Source: Globodera rostochiensis (taxonomy: Eukaryota; Nematoda; Chromadorea; Rhabditida; Heteroderidae). From it: 64,000 bases of DNA. The notes beneath the pieces were generated by a model that had not been told where the DNA came from, searched no databases, and saw only the letters and a program-made list of their open reading frames with translations. A program made the translations under genes and the position numbers. The stretch lies in assembly GCA_018350325.1 (NCBI GenBank), contig JAEVLN010000011.1, positions 1,546,449 through 1,610,448 on the forward strand. The letters are read 5' to 3'. Of this stretch, positions 33,476 through 44,149 are shown piece after piece (the stretch's first letter is position 1; every line of letters begins with the position of its first letter).

Positions 33476-33558
33476 CAGACTTTTTCGGTCAACAAATTCT
33501 TTCGCCGGCTCAACCGAATTCATTTTCTTGCTCAATTCGCTCATTCTGTGTTCATAAT
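33476..33558 (-). pseudogene. UGT last-exon fragment
   Basis: About 80 bp nearly identical to the last UGT exon at 27224-27310 (AACAAATTCTTTCGCCGGCT, then CAACCGAATTCATTTTC), with a small deletion after the CTTTTTCGG block. No other UGT exon is seen nearby. It is probably the remnant of a second, lost UGT copy. Confidence 0.7.
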
Positions 33559-33836
33559 TTGTTGATTAATTGGTTGCTAGGAAAGGGATGGACAAATGCA
33601 ACAGAGCCGTCAATTTTAGTTGAAATGAGTTTTTATTTAATCTTTTTTGATTTATTTCGGTGCAAAATGTCTTTTTCTCAATTTTTATTTTTCATTGACA
33701 AATTCGAAAACATTGACATCAAATGAAAGACAAAAGCTCTTCAAACATTCATACGGCAACAGAAGAAGCCAACAATTTTGTGCCATTTAATCGATTTTTT
33801 TGTTTATATTTCCTCCACAAAATTCCCTCCGCCCAT

Positions 33837-35690
33837 TCACTTTCTGCACTCACTTGGCCCTGCTATTGCCTCGTCCAACCTGAAATAAGAAAACTGAAAC
33901 CGGTAAATTTCCCCGCAGGTGCCTGCCCAAGGGCGTAGCCAGGGGGGGGGCTGCAGCCCCCCCCCCAAATGAAATTTGTGAAAAAAAATCCATAGGGGGG
34001 ACCCTATTGTTTTGCAAAATTGGTCCTTTATTTGACCAATTTTTTGCTTTTAAAATCGTCAAGATTTTTCCCGGCGGCGCCTATCGGCACCGCCTCTCCC
34101 CCCCCCCCCTCCGAAAAATTGCTTAAGAAAAATGCAATAAAATCCAAACTAAAAATCAATTTTTTTTTGACTCAGCCCCCCCTGAAAAAAAAATCCTGGC
34201 TACGCCCTTGTGCCTGCCGGCAAATAAGAACAAACCCTTTAAATCTGATAAAACATTTGACCCTTACCCATCGCCGATGTCCTTGTCTTCGAAGCAAACG
34301 AAGATGTAATTCCATTGACTGTTGTTACATTCCCACCCAATTGCCTCCTCCTCCCACTTGGCCCATTTGTCCTCTTCACGCCCAATTGGACAACGCACCA
34401 ACAACCAATTGGCTTCGTCAATTTGTCGCGATGTCAATCGCTCTCCCGTCCAATTGTTCGTCAGGTCAATTGGCATAAAGTCACCGTCTTTCAAAAATTT
34501 GATGAAAAAATTGACCGGCTCCAAAGCATTGACAAATGACTAAACCGAAGCGAATAAAATTAATCGCAAATAGTTTAAAAGTGAACATTTACCCGTTTGA
34601 GTCCTTCAATTTTTGTCGAATAAAAGCGACAATGAAACATCTTCGGAAGCCCATCCCCGCGGGGAGTGATCAACCATTTGGCCACTGCTTGAGCAGAAGA
34701 AGCGTCGGCGTTGTCCTCGGCCGGAAATTCGGTGGGAAGTACAAAGGAAGCGATTGATCGGAGATTCGCGCAGTTGCGAAGAATTGCCGGAGAGAACCGT
34801 CGCAAATCGTCGAGATGAGATTTGTACAAACGAAGGCCACAAATGCTGTCATTGACCAAAGGCCAAATCTTCTCACAAATAATTTCCCAACTGCGGTTAT
34901 GGTCGTCAAAGGGATCCATTCCAAGTGCAACATTTGTGCCGGAAGAGTTGAGACGGCAAATGCGTTCAAGAAATTCGATGACACTTCGGTCGACGTAACT
35001 GAAAGTCCAAAAACTAATTTTATTAACTTTTTAGCAAAGAAAACGACCTGATTTCAATCGCTTTGAATCCGATCACTTTGCCTGGAAACGGTCCTTGAGG
35101 AATTGGGAGCAGCCACCGTTCTCCGGAGCGATATTTGACAATTTCTGCGCCATTTCCTCCGATTGCGCGAACAATTCTCATCCGACCCAACGACCATTCC
35201 CTCGACTTTAAATGGACGTCCACCAAAACGTCCAATCGATCACTGATCAGTGCCATTTTAAGTCCAAGTTCAAATGGGTCAAGAAAAGCAAAGACTCCGT
35301 ACCAAACGTCGGCACAAATGGAACTGAAAATTTGGGATTAGGCACTAAAAATGGCAATGGTATGGAATTGCGGTCCCGACGAAAAAAAATTTTAAAAATG
35401 TAAAAGGGATGTTTTCTAGGGTAAAAATAGGCGTAGAACTCGAATCCGAGCTCGGATTTTACGAAAGTCAAACCCAGAATCCGAATTCGAACATTTTTCA
35501 AAAATGGAATTTATGATAATTTTTTTTGGTTGACCAATTTTTTGCAGCAAGTATGAATTTTTTTGAACGAATTAACACCAGCGAAAATGCGATTCAATTA
35601 ACTGCCAGGCCCCCTACTCCTTAGTAGGAAGCAAACTCACATTTTCTCCATTTGCTGTTGCTGCTCCTCTTCGTTTGCGTTGTCCGACAT
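33837..35690 (-). CDS. F-box-family protein, intact copy
   Basis: Start [17 protein letters not shown] at 35690. The F-box-like exon (about 35040-35330) has [18 protein letters not shown] and [18 protein letters not shown]. Exon 3 (about 34592-34998) has [16 protein letters not shown] and a leucine-rich middle ([19 protein letters not shown]). Exon 4 (about 34270-34540) carries [18 protein letters not shown] and [21 protein letters not shown] short last exon ([13 protein letters not shown]) ends at a TGA at 33837. No frameshift was found. Intron 4 is enlarged by a hAT-like insertion. The 3' flank (about 33720-33836) is a module shared with the paralogues at 8106, 38748, 55613 and 61909. Role inferred as SCF substrate adaptor. 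Confidence 0.87.
33928..34210. mobile_element. hAT-like non-autonomous element in F-box intron 4 (283 bp)
   Basis: Perfect 8-bp duplication TGCCTGCC at 33920-33927 and 34211-34218. The 16-bp inverted termini CAAGGGCGTAGCCAGG are identical on both ends. It includes a poly-G/C stretch and a GGCGGCGCCTATCGGCACCG core at about 34072. The termini resemble widespread animal hAT ends. Identical termini and duplication suggest a recent insertion. Confidence 0.92.
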
Positions 35691-36131
35691 TTTAATAAAT
35701 TAATTTTAGCGCCCCGATAAAACAATAATTCTAAAATAAAATCATGCGACTTTAGATTAAATGAATATTTATTTATAGTCAAGAAATTAAAAAAAATATT
35801 CCAAACGCCCCGCAATGATACGTCGTAGCAAATGTTCGTGATGGATGTGTCGGGGAAGAAGAATGATTACCGGTATTTGGAATTGGATTGTCATTGGAGG
35901 GGGGGGGGGGGGGACAAATGGAAAAAATGGAAAGTAATCGATTGGGCACCTATGCCAAATTGCGGACATTTTGGAATTGGATTGTCATTGGAGGGGGGGG
36001 GGGGGACAAATGGAAAAAATTGAAAGTAATCGATTGGGCACCTATGCCAAATTGCGGACATTTCCTGATGTTAGAGATATTAATAAATACAGGGAAATCG
36101 TTTAATACTCGCGGAAATTCATTGTTTAAAC
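35691..36131. repeat. F-box 5' flank and a 94-bp tandem duplication
   Basis: A block with AAATGTTCGTGATGGATGTG (about 35830) matches the 5' flank of other F-box copies. From about 35875 to 36065 a unit of about 94 bp (GGAATTGGATTGTCATTGGA, poly-G, then GAAAGTAATCGATTGGGCAC) is present twice in tandem. Confidence 0.75.
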
Positions 36132-36988
36132 TAGAGCCCGGTCGAGATTCTCGAAAAATCTCGACCTCGAGATCTCGCTCGACTAAAAATGAGCTTCACG
36201 AGATTTTTCGAGACCGAGATTTTTTCGAGAATCTCGACTCGAGATCTCGCTCGAAGGAAGCTCGAGATTCTCGATCTCGAGCCCAAACATTTTTCAGAAA
36301 AACACTGCTTTTTTAAACAAAGATTGCCAATTTTTGTAAAATTTTGCCTTACCGGACCTCTCCTACTCCTAAAAAGCTTCAAAAAATTACCGCATTTTAA
36401 AAATTTTGGTTGCAAATCCCTTAACAAATTAGTCGAAAATTCAAAATTTTCTCGACGGCGCCTATCGGCACCGCCGACTCCACCCCTCCCCCCCAAATTC
36501 TCAAAAAGTGTTTGACAAATTAAAAATTAATTTCAAAATTTGAATTTTCCGGGCATTTGGGTCAGGATTTCCCGGGTTTCGGATATTTTTTTGGGATCCG
36601 TCTACATCACTGAAGAGTTATAAATTATGTATGCGAAAATCTCATTTCTTTCGGCTCACTAAACTCACCACGTGCAAAAATGGCTTTTAAAGACCAATTG
36701 AAAGACGAAAGCTACTATCGAAAAATTGTGCTAGAGAAGGCCTAAGCTTTTTCCTTGCGATTGGTTGATTTTTTTGATAAATAAAATAACTCCAAAAAAT
36801 TTTCATAAAAAAAAAATCTCGAATCTCGACTATTTCGGTTTGAGATTTTTCGAGACCCGAGATTTTTCGAGAATCTCGACCTCGAGATCTCGCTCGACGA
36901 AAAATGAGATTTACGAGATTTTTCGAGACCGAGATTTTTTCGAGAATCTCGACTCGAGATCTCGCTCGAAGCTCAAGTCCGGGCTCTA
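36132..36988. mobile_element. hAT-like non-autonomous element (857 bp)
   Basis: Perfect 8-bp duplication GTTTAAAC at 36124-36131 and 36989-36996. Inverted termini TAGAGCCCGG are identical. Both subterminal regions consist of short iterated units (GAGATTTTTCGAGA, CTCGACTCGAGATCTCGCTC). A GGCGCCTATCGGCACCGCC core lies at about 36457. Non-coding. Confidence 0.92.
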
Positions 36989-36996
36989 GTTTAAAC

Positions 36997-38747
36997 AACG
37001 AAAAAACCGAGTGACAGACAGCGTGAAAGCTTGTAACATGACAAAATTTTGCAGACAGGCCTCTAGTGCTCCCTTCTTAGCCCTACCAAAATTTGGTGGA
37101 GTTTGGATAATTTTGAAAAAAATTGGTTTGAAGAATTAAAACGTTTTTGACTATAACTCGAGAACAAATGCATCAATCAAAAAATTAAATCATAAAATTT
37201 TGTTGCGATTGTAATGAGTTATAAAAATTTGAAAAGTGGTGCAGGACTTTTGTGTCACCCTGTCTGTATGTCCGTTTTTTTTACAAGATTTGGCATAGGT
37301 GTGGGGCGGGGCGCCAGGGATGGGCGGTAATTGATTTTGTTAAACACGAAAATTTTTTCAAAGTGAGTTAAAAAAATTAATTGTATTAAAAATTAATTTC
37401 CTAAAATATTGTTGAAATACACAATATTCATTTTAAAGGTTATCGCCGAGATTGTGGTCGAGAATCTCGAAACAAAAATTATATTTCGTGACCAAATTTT
37501 GCAGACATGCTTCTAACCCTTACCAAAATTTGGTGGAGTTTTTGAGAATTTTGAAAAAAAAAATTGATTTTTTTATCAAAAATCTCGAGTGTTCCGGCTC
37601 GAGATTTTTTGAGAATCTGGTCTCGACATATCGCTCGAAGCTCAATTCCGGAACAAATTAGGATTGTACGGGACTGGGACTTTTGAGAAAAACCGGGGAC
37701 CCGGGACTTTTCACGGGAGAAATTTTTCTTTTATCGAAACACTCAAAAAAATTTCGGCAAAAGATGCGGGGACGGACCATCTGTGTCTGGCCGACTGAGT
37801 CTTTAGGCTTAGGCCTAAGCCTATGGAAATTGAATAAATTTGAGAAAAGTTTCGGTATTTAACCAGGCCAATTCATCGCCACACTGTCCATCTTGGCGCA
37901 GCCACCCGAGCGCTGGGCCATTTTAGCGCCGATATTTTTATGCAAATGTTCAATGTCGAGGGAATGGGCCCTTTGCTCGTCTTGTGGTTTAGTAAACCCG
38001 GGATTAGTCCCTTCAATTTTTACTCCTAATTTGGAAAATATTTAAATATTCAAAAAAATTAAATTTAAATAAGTTGAAATACGAAGACGAGCAAAGGGCC
38101 CCTGCTGCAATTATTGATTTTGTTTGATCTCGCATTTTAAATTTTTTTGCGGGATCCCGCGCGGTTGCGGAGTCATTTTAGGGGATGCATTTTGGTTTAA
38201 AAAATTTTAGAATTTTAATGATACATTTTCGTTTTTATTGAATTTCACTTAAGAATTTTGGGAAAAGTGCCTAAAATCTTGAATTTCTTCAAGAATTTTT
38301 GGAAAAATGCCTAAAATATGGATTTATTATGGAAAATGGGGAAATATTGATTTATTCCCAGAAAAGCCAAAATATTGATTTTTATAAAGTCGATTATGTA
38401 TTTTTTAAATCTTTCAAGCTCAGAATTCTGTAATGAATTCATGCCAATCACGAATATGACAATATTTTGCTGATCGATCGCCATATGAAAATTACGATTG
38501 AGTTCCAACATTAATTGGACAATTCAATATACCAAATTATCATTGTAATTTATTTCTAACAATTAAACACCCGCTTTAATTTTCTCGATTTTATTTCATA
38601 TTGACGAATTCGAAAACATCCAAAAAAACTCCAGATCAAATAAAACTAAAAGGCTCTTCATCGACATTCATACGGCAACAAAAGAAGCCAACAATTATTG
38701 TGTCCGTTTAATCGATTCGATTTTCTGTTTAAATTCCCTCCGGCCAT
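36997..38747. other. Intergenic with eroded elements
   Basis: Two related blocks (about 37040-37130 and 37485-37560, with ACCAAAATTTGGTGGAGTTT) flank degraded CTCGAGATTTTT units of the previous element family. A short inverted pair lies at 37967-37990 and 38079-38102 (GGGCCCTTTGCTCGTC). At 37790 a single TCTGGCCGACTGAGTCTT resembles one monomer of the 14-bp array; it is followed by a CGAGCGCTG-type block also found after that array. On the minus strand 38334-38511 is open (IVIFVIGMNSLQNSELERFK) but has no neighbours; function unknown. Confidence 0.45.
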
Positions 38748-40344
38748 TCAGTCGGTCGGCTTACTTGAACCTTCGTTTGCCGCCTCAACCATCCTGAAAT
38801 AAAAAACTGAAACCGGTAAATTTCCCCACCGGCGCATGCCGACAAATAAGAACAAACCCTTTAAAATCTGATTTAACATTTGAAGCCGTTTCATTCCCTT
38901 ACCCGTCGCCGATTTCACTGTCTTCGAAATCAATGTCAATGCGATTCCATTGATCGTCCAAATCCCACTCAATTGCCTCCGTCTCCCACTTGGCCCATTT
39001 GTCCTCTTCTCGCCCAATTGGACAACGCACCAACAACCAATTGTCTTCGTCCATTTGTCGCAATGTCAATCGCTCTCCCGTCCAATTGTTCTTTAGCTCA
39101 AATGGTGGTTCAATGCCAGAAGGTGAACGCAAACGGATGATAAAATTGACCGGCTTAGAAGCATTGACAAATGACTAAAATGAAGGGAATCATTACTCTC
39201 AAAACTGATTACAAATTACTCCTTTGAGTCCCTCTGTTTTGGCAAAACGATAATCATAACAAAGCATCTTCGGAAGGCTATCCCCGCGGGGGGTGAGCAA
39301 CCATTTGGCCACGGCTTGGGCAGAAGAAGCAGCGGCGTTGTCTTCGGCCGGGAATTCGGGAAAAATATCATAGCAATTGATCGATCGCAGATTTGCGCAA
39401 TTGCGAAGAACAGTCGGAGAGATTTGTCGCAAACGGTCAAAATGGGAAGATTCAAACAAATGAAAGCCGCAAATGTTGCCATTGACCAAAGGCCAAATCT
39501 TTTGCCGAATAATTTCCCAGCTCCGGCTTTGGTCGCTGTCGGTTGTAATACAAACATTTGTGTCGGACGAGTTGAAAAGACGGCAAATGCGTTTAAGAAA
39601 TTCGATGACGGTTTGGTCAACATATCTAAATTATACAAAATCATTTTAAATTTCGTTAGGAATGAAATGACCTAATTTCAATCTCTTCGAAGCCCGTCAC
39701 ATTCGCTGGAAGCGCTTCTTGAGGAATTGGCAGCCGTTCACCGGAACCAAAGTTAAAAATTTGTGCGCCATTCCCTCCGATTGCGCGATAAATGTACAGC
39801 CGACCCAACGACCATTCCCTCGACTCGAAATGGACGTCCACCAAAACGTCCAATCGATCACTGATCAGTGCCATTTTCAGTCCGACGTCAAAAAGGGAGA
39901 GAAAAGCAAAGATTCCGTGCCAAACGTCGGCACAAATAAAACTGAAATTTTTGGGATTTATGGCTTTTGATTTGATTCATTAGAGTAAAGCTTCGATTCT
40001 GGGCCCTTCCCGGGAGAGGGTCCCTATCCTCCGGTCTTATACCGGGCCCATCCCCGCTCGCTGAGCACGTCGTGCCTGGGAGGAGTGGGGAGGGGATGTT
40101 TAAAATTTTCCCGGCGGCACCGTCGGACTCCCCAAACGAAATCCGGCGCTCTAGATGCATTTAAAAAAAAAATTCAAATCTCTGCTTAAAGGTCAAAATC
40201 GGCACAAAAAATCTTCAGATGCTTAAAATAGGCTCGAGTATTTTAGACGCGAAATTTCCAAAAAGCCCTTACATTAATTAGGCAATAAACTCACATTTTA
40301 TCCATTTGCTGTTGCTGCTCTTTGTCGCTTGCGTTTTCCGACAT
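38748..40344 (-). CDS. F-box-family protein, intact copy
   Basis: Start [17 protein letters not shown] at 40344. Intron 1 is about 330 bp and contains a copy of the GC-rich intronic element plus a CGGCGGCACCGTCGGACTCC block. The F-box-like exon (about 39675-39950) reads [18 protein letters not shown] and [18 protein letters not shown]. Exon 3 (about 39222-39626) includes [38 protein letters not shown] and [20 protein letters not shown]. Exon 4 (about 38905-39175) includes [18 protein letters not shown] and [20 protein letters not shown]. The last exon reads [14 protein letters not shown] and stops at 38748. All exons are open and phase-compatible. Confidence 0.87.
40000..40110 (-). repeat. 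GC-rich element in F-box intron 1 (copy 2)
   Basis: In gene orientation it reads GACGTGCTCAGCGAGCGGGG, then GGGCCCGGTATAAGACCGGA and CCCGGGAAGGGCCCAG. It is colinear with 16340-16490 and 56836-57000. Confidence 0.7.
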
Positions 40345-41454
40345 TTTTAGAAATTTTTTTAAAGCAATTCTAAAAATCATGCAATTTTTAGATTGAAATG
40401 GGATATATTTATGCTAATCACGAAGGCCCCGCAATGATCCGTAGCAAATGTTTGTGACGTATCGGGGAAGAATGATCATTTGGAATTGGGGGACAATTCA
40501 AATGAAAAAGTAATCGATTTGGGCGGCGCCAGGGATGGACGGGGTAATTTATTTGGTTAAAACGGAAAAAACGGACATTTTCCAAAGTGGTTTAAAAAAA
40601 TAAATTTTTTATTAACAGAATTTTCTTTTCAAAATTGTCTTAACATATTTCAAAAAATAAGAGTTTTTCAGAAAAATTATGGCGACAAAAATTTGATTTA
40701 TTTTGGCAATTTAACACAAATAAAGCAGCAGCAGAAGGCGAAGAAATGCAAACATTCGATCAAATTACATAAAAACAATTCATTTAATGAAAAAATATAT
40801 ACATAATTAAAGAAACGAAAATATCCGTCCCGGTTTGTGCACTTTACAAATGGAAACATTTAGAAAAATGTCAAAAGTTATTTTTAGGTTTAATCAAAAT
40901 GTCTCCATAACGTGTCAAAAAGGTCTTTTTGTTGTCAGTTCCTTCACATTCAAGCCTAAATTTGATGTTTTTCAAAAGAATAATGCCCATTTAATTAATT
41001 CCTTCCTCGAAAATATGCAAAACATTCGATCAAATTATATAAACAGCAATTTCCATTTTAAATAATGAATAAAAACATTTTAAGCAAAATATTTACACAA
41101 ATTAATTGCCACATTTTGTGCCAGTTTTGCCTGAATCCAGGGACCATGCAGCCGAGTGAATACCTTCATCTTATCTGTGGCAGAAATGTATTTAAATTGC
41201 ATTAGTCCCGAAATTTGCAAAAAAAAATTCTCCGATATTAGTTAATTAAAAAATTAGGTACCTTTGAAATTTTCAATTTGCACGCAATAATGTCATTTCC
41301 GCTTCGGAATTTTTCCGCCGGTCCACAATGAATACAAATTGGATAAATTGGTCAACAGATTGGGTCGTTGAGCTAAATTACAAAAAAAATTACTATATTA
41401 AATTAATGTTTTTAAACAAAAAAAACATTTAAATTCAAAAAATGCCTTTATTAA
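40345..41454. other. Intergenic; possible remnant exons on the minus strand
   Basis: The first part holds the F-box 5' flank module (about 40390-40480). On the minus strand at about 41100-41385, two short open segments could splice by GT-AG: CIHCGPAEKFRSGNDIIACK..., then DKMKVFTRLHGPWIQAKLAQ... and a stop. The upstream frame is closed, so this is either a broken gene or chance. No family recognised. Confidence 0.3.
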
Positions 41455-42272
41455 CGGTCGGGGTCAGTCGGCGCGACCAGTTCGGCGCGATCGGTTCGGC
41501 GCGCCGTTTCGGCGCGGTATCGTTTCGGCGCGGTATCGTTTCGGCGCGGACTCGTTTCGGCGCGACCAGTTCGGCGCGATCGGTTCGGCGCGGACTCGTT
41601 TCGGCGCGACCAGTTCGGCGCCCACACAAAAAATTTATATTGGCGACGACAAATCATATTAAAGAAAAAATAATTTTAATTAAAATTATTCACTTCAATT
41701 CTATTTCCGAATGTTCTAGCATGCACCATCAAGACTTAAAGCTGATCTTTTAAACATCCGAGCAAGCTTTTTGTATAAATACAACAGTAATAAATATCAA
41801 ATATTAAACAACAATAGTCGATCACGCGTATAACGCAGTTTTTGAACAATTTTTGAAAATTAAGAAAAACCGAATTTTTTGTTTAAAGTAACTAACTCCA
41901 AAGCCGGATAGAATAACTGGGGAAACGTCAGAGATTTAGGGTTCGTTAGGCTTAGGCTTAGGTATTACGCGTAGATTCAATTTCGTTCATTCTTAAAATT
42001 GTAAGATACGGTAAAAAAACTAAGTTGGCATAAAATGCGAAGAAAGAATGTAGAAATGGACAAACAAAACAGAAAGTTATAAAGAAAAAAAACTTTTAGA
42101 ATGAAGATTCGACAGTTTTTCGTGTTAATTCAAGTAAGATTTGTCGGCGCCGAAATAATATTTTTTGTGTGGGCGCCGAACTGGTCGCGCTGCGGCGCCG
42201 AAACGAGTCCGCGCCAAAACGATACCGCGCCGAAACGGCGACGAACCGATCGCGCCGAAACGACCGGATCCG
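41455..42272. mobile_element. Foldback-type element with GTTTCGGCGCG arrays as inverted arms (818 bp)
   Basis: Perfect 8-bp duplication TTTATTAA at 41447-41454 and 42273-42280. The left arm (about 41462-41622) has iterated TTCGGCGCGACCAG, TTCGGCGCGATCGG and TCGTTTCGGCGCGGTATC units. The right arm (about 42150-42270) has the same units in inverted order. The inner ends of both arms share GCGCGACCAGTTCGGCGCCC, then ACACAAAAAAT. The 520-bp core is AT-rich and non-coding. The arm unit resembles the 17-bp unit at 10-12.7 kb. Confidence 0.9.
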
Positions 42273-42626
42273 TTTATTAATGCAAAGTTGTATATTCCAG
42301 CGTCTTCTAGACTACATTTTGGATGAATGAACACATTTGAGTTCTTTGTCATTTTTGTACATTTTTAATGACTTTGGTATCATTGTGAGCAATCTCTGAA
42401 GCTCGAATTGAACACTGAAAAAACAATTTGAAATAATTAAATAAAATGTGAATAATTAATTATTTGTACCGGTCTTAAACTGTCTAATTAATTAAATAAA
42501 TCATAATAAGATTTAATTAACAAAATATAAAAACATTTGTCGTGTTAAAGTTGACGCAATTTTTGGGCCTTTGTTTGACCGCGCACAATTTGCATTCAGC
42601 CGGCGCCAGCAGCGTTATTTTGGTCG

Positions 42627-43074
42627 CAATCCTTAAGAATTGCGCTCCCGCCGAAATTTTTTTTTTTAATTTTTGGATGTTTATAATTTTAAATGCATGT
42701 TTTCTAGGAAAAAATATGCGCAGAACACAAACCCGAGCTTGGATTTTGCAAATTCGAACATTTTTCAAAATTTTAAAATACAAGCTTTTTTTTTTGGGGT
42801 TGATTAATTTTATATATTGCACATTTCTACCCCGTTAAGAATTGAATTGTTTTGTTTTCCCATTATTACAAACATTTCGTGCATTTTTTGAAGATTTTAA
42901 GCTTTTTGGGTTCATGCATAAATTATTTTCACGTGGCTGAAATTTCTGTTCGAATTCGGGGTTAGGATTTGACATTCGCAAGACGAACTCGGATTCGTGC
43001 TCTACACATATTTTTTACCCTATAAAACGTGCATTTGTTTTGAAATTGTTAAGATTTTCAATTCTTAAGGATTG
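42627..43074. mobile_element. Palindromic repeat element
   Basis: Both ends carry CAATCCTTAAGAATTG as inverted termini. Inside, each half contains the same dispersed block in opposite orientation (CAGAACACAAACCCGAGCTT on the left; AACTCGGATTCGTGCTCTAC on the right). No clear duplication of the target. Related single blocks occur near 10560, 22450, 35430 and 61300. Confidence 0.7.
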
Positions 43075-43220
43075 TCGATAAAATCGATTGTTACACCGTG
43101 AGAAATTCAAATTTTCTGTCGTTGGCATTTCAATAGACCCCCCCCCCCTCCACAATATTTATTGATTGCATCGATTTTTGAGGCTTCACAATTTTTGAAT
43201 TTCAAAACAATGGCCAAATA

Positions 43221-43345
43221 AATGTCAAAGCACCGCCGGCCGAGCGGTCGACGACCATCGGCGGAGTTGGGGACGGATTGTTCGTTGTTTAATTCACATC
43301 ACGTTTTTGTCCCACAAATTCCGATGTCCCGCCATTAGCCGCCGA
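43221..43345 (+). repeat. Inverted flank of membrane-gene region, left copy
   Basis: Contains GCACCGCCGGCCGAGCGGTC, then GACGACCATCGGCGGAGTTG and CCACAAATTCCGATGT. The reverse complement of this ~120-bp block lies at 52385-52520, downstream of the second membrane-protein gene. Confidence 0.85.
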
Positions 43346-44149
43346 ATGATTCATCATCTAAAAAAAATCATTTTAACTAGCCTAAAACTCGTCGTCCACC
43401 ATTCATTTCATTCATTCATTGGGAAAAGTCAGTCAGCAAAATTTCTGCGATTTCTATTTTCTGTGTCCCACCCCCACAGCAAACAGTGCACACAATTTTT
43501 ATTTTTTAAAATAATAAAATAGTGAATAATTTAAGGGTTTTACTGAATTAAATTTGAGGCCAATGTTTTTTGCTCCCCATTAAATGCCCGGAGGCATTTG
43601 GAGTCAATAAAATGTATAAATAATATAAATGGATGAACATTTGGGTCGATTGGATTGAGGTGAAATCGAGAAGAACGAAGAAAACAAAGGGGACAAAGAG
43701 ACAACGACGGACCCACTTTTGCCAACATTATTAATCACCTTGAACACCGTTCAGGTTGATGATTCAACACCCCCCCCCCCCATCCAATTGTTTCACACTA
43801 ATCTTTGTTCTTTCAACAATTAACAATTGTTGCCCCCCCCCCCGGGGGTGGAACAGGCAAACCCTTCTCCCAGAGATCACTTTGGGTTGGCCAACCAAAT
43901 TTTTGGAGATGGGACCCTCTCGAGCGAAATCACTGTCCCGAGACCGTTGTGGGGACCCGTCCCCAATTGTACCCCCATTTTTACCCTCAAATAAACAAAG
44001 TGATGTATTTGGACGTGGAATCATCTAGGGACAACACCCGGCCCCCTCCCCTGCTTTTGGGAATATTCACTCTCAAAATCCCGATTTCATTATCATCGAT
44101 TACATAGGGAAGGGTCAGTCACCGCTTTTGAACTTCAGATCAGCACGTT
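43346..44149. other. Upstream region of membrane-protein gene A
   Basis: Poly-C/G runs at about 43770 and 43835. The block at 43880-43990 (GGAGATGGGACCCTCTCGAG, CTGTCCCGAGACCGTT) is paralogous to 49770-49880 upstream of gene B. It therefore belongs to the duplicated unit and may hold promoter sequence. Confidence 0.55.

Noticed and set aside
35787..36316. Frames over the 94-bp tandem duplication
   Set aside because: They are generated by poly-G and repeat sequence and continue into the hAT-like element terminus.
41455..42272. LTR retrotransposon for the paired arrays
   Set aside because: The arms are inverted, not direct, the duplication is 8 bp, and no gag/pol-like frame exists in the core.
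43540..44107. Short frames upstream of gene A
   Set aside because: They overlap on both strands around poly-C/G runs. The region is better explained as duplicated upstream sequence.
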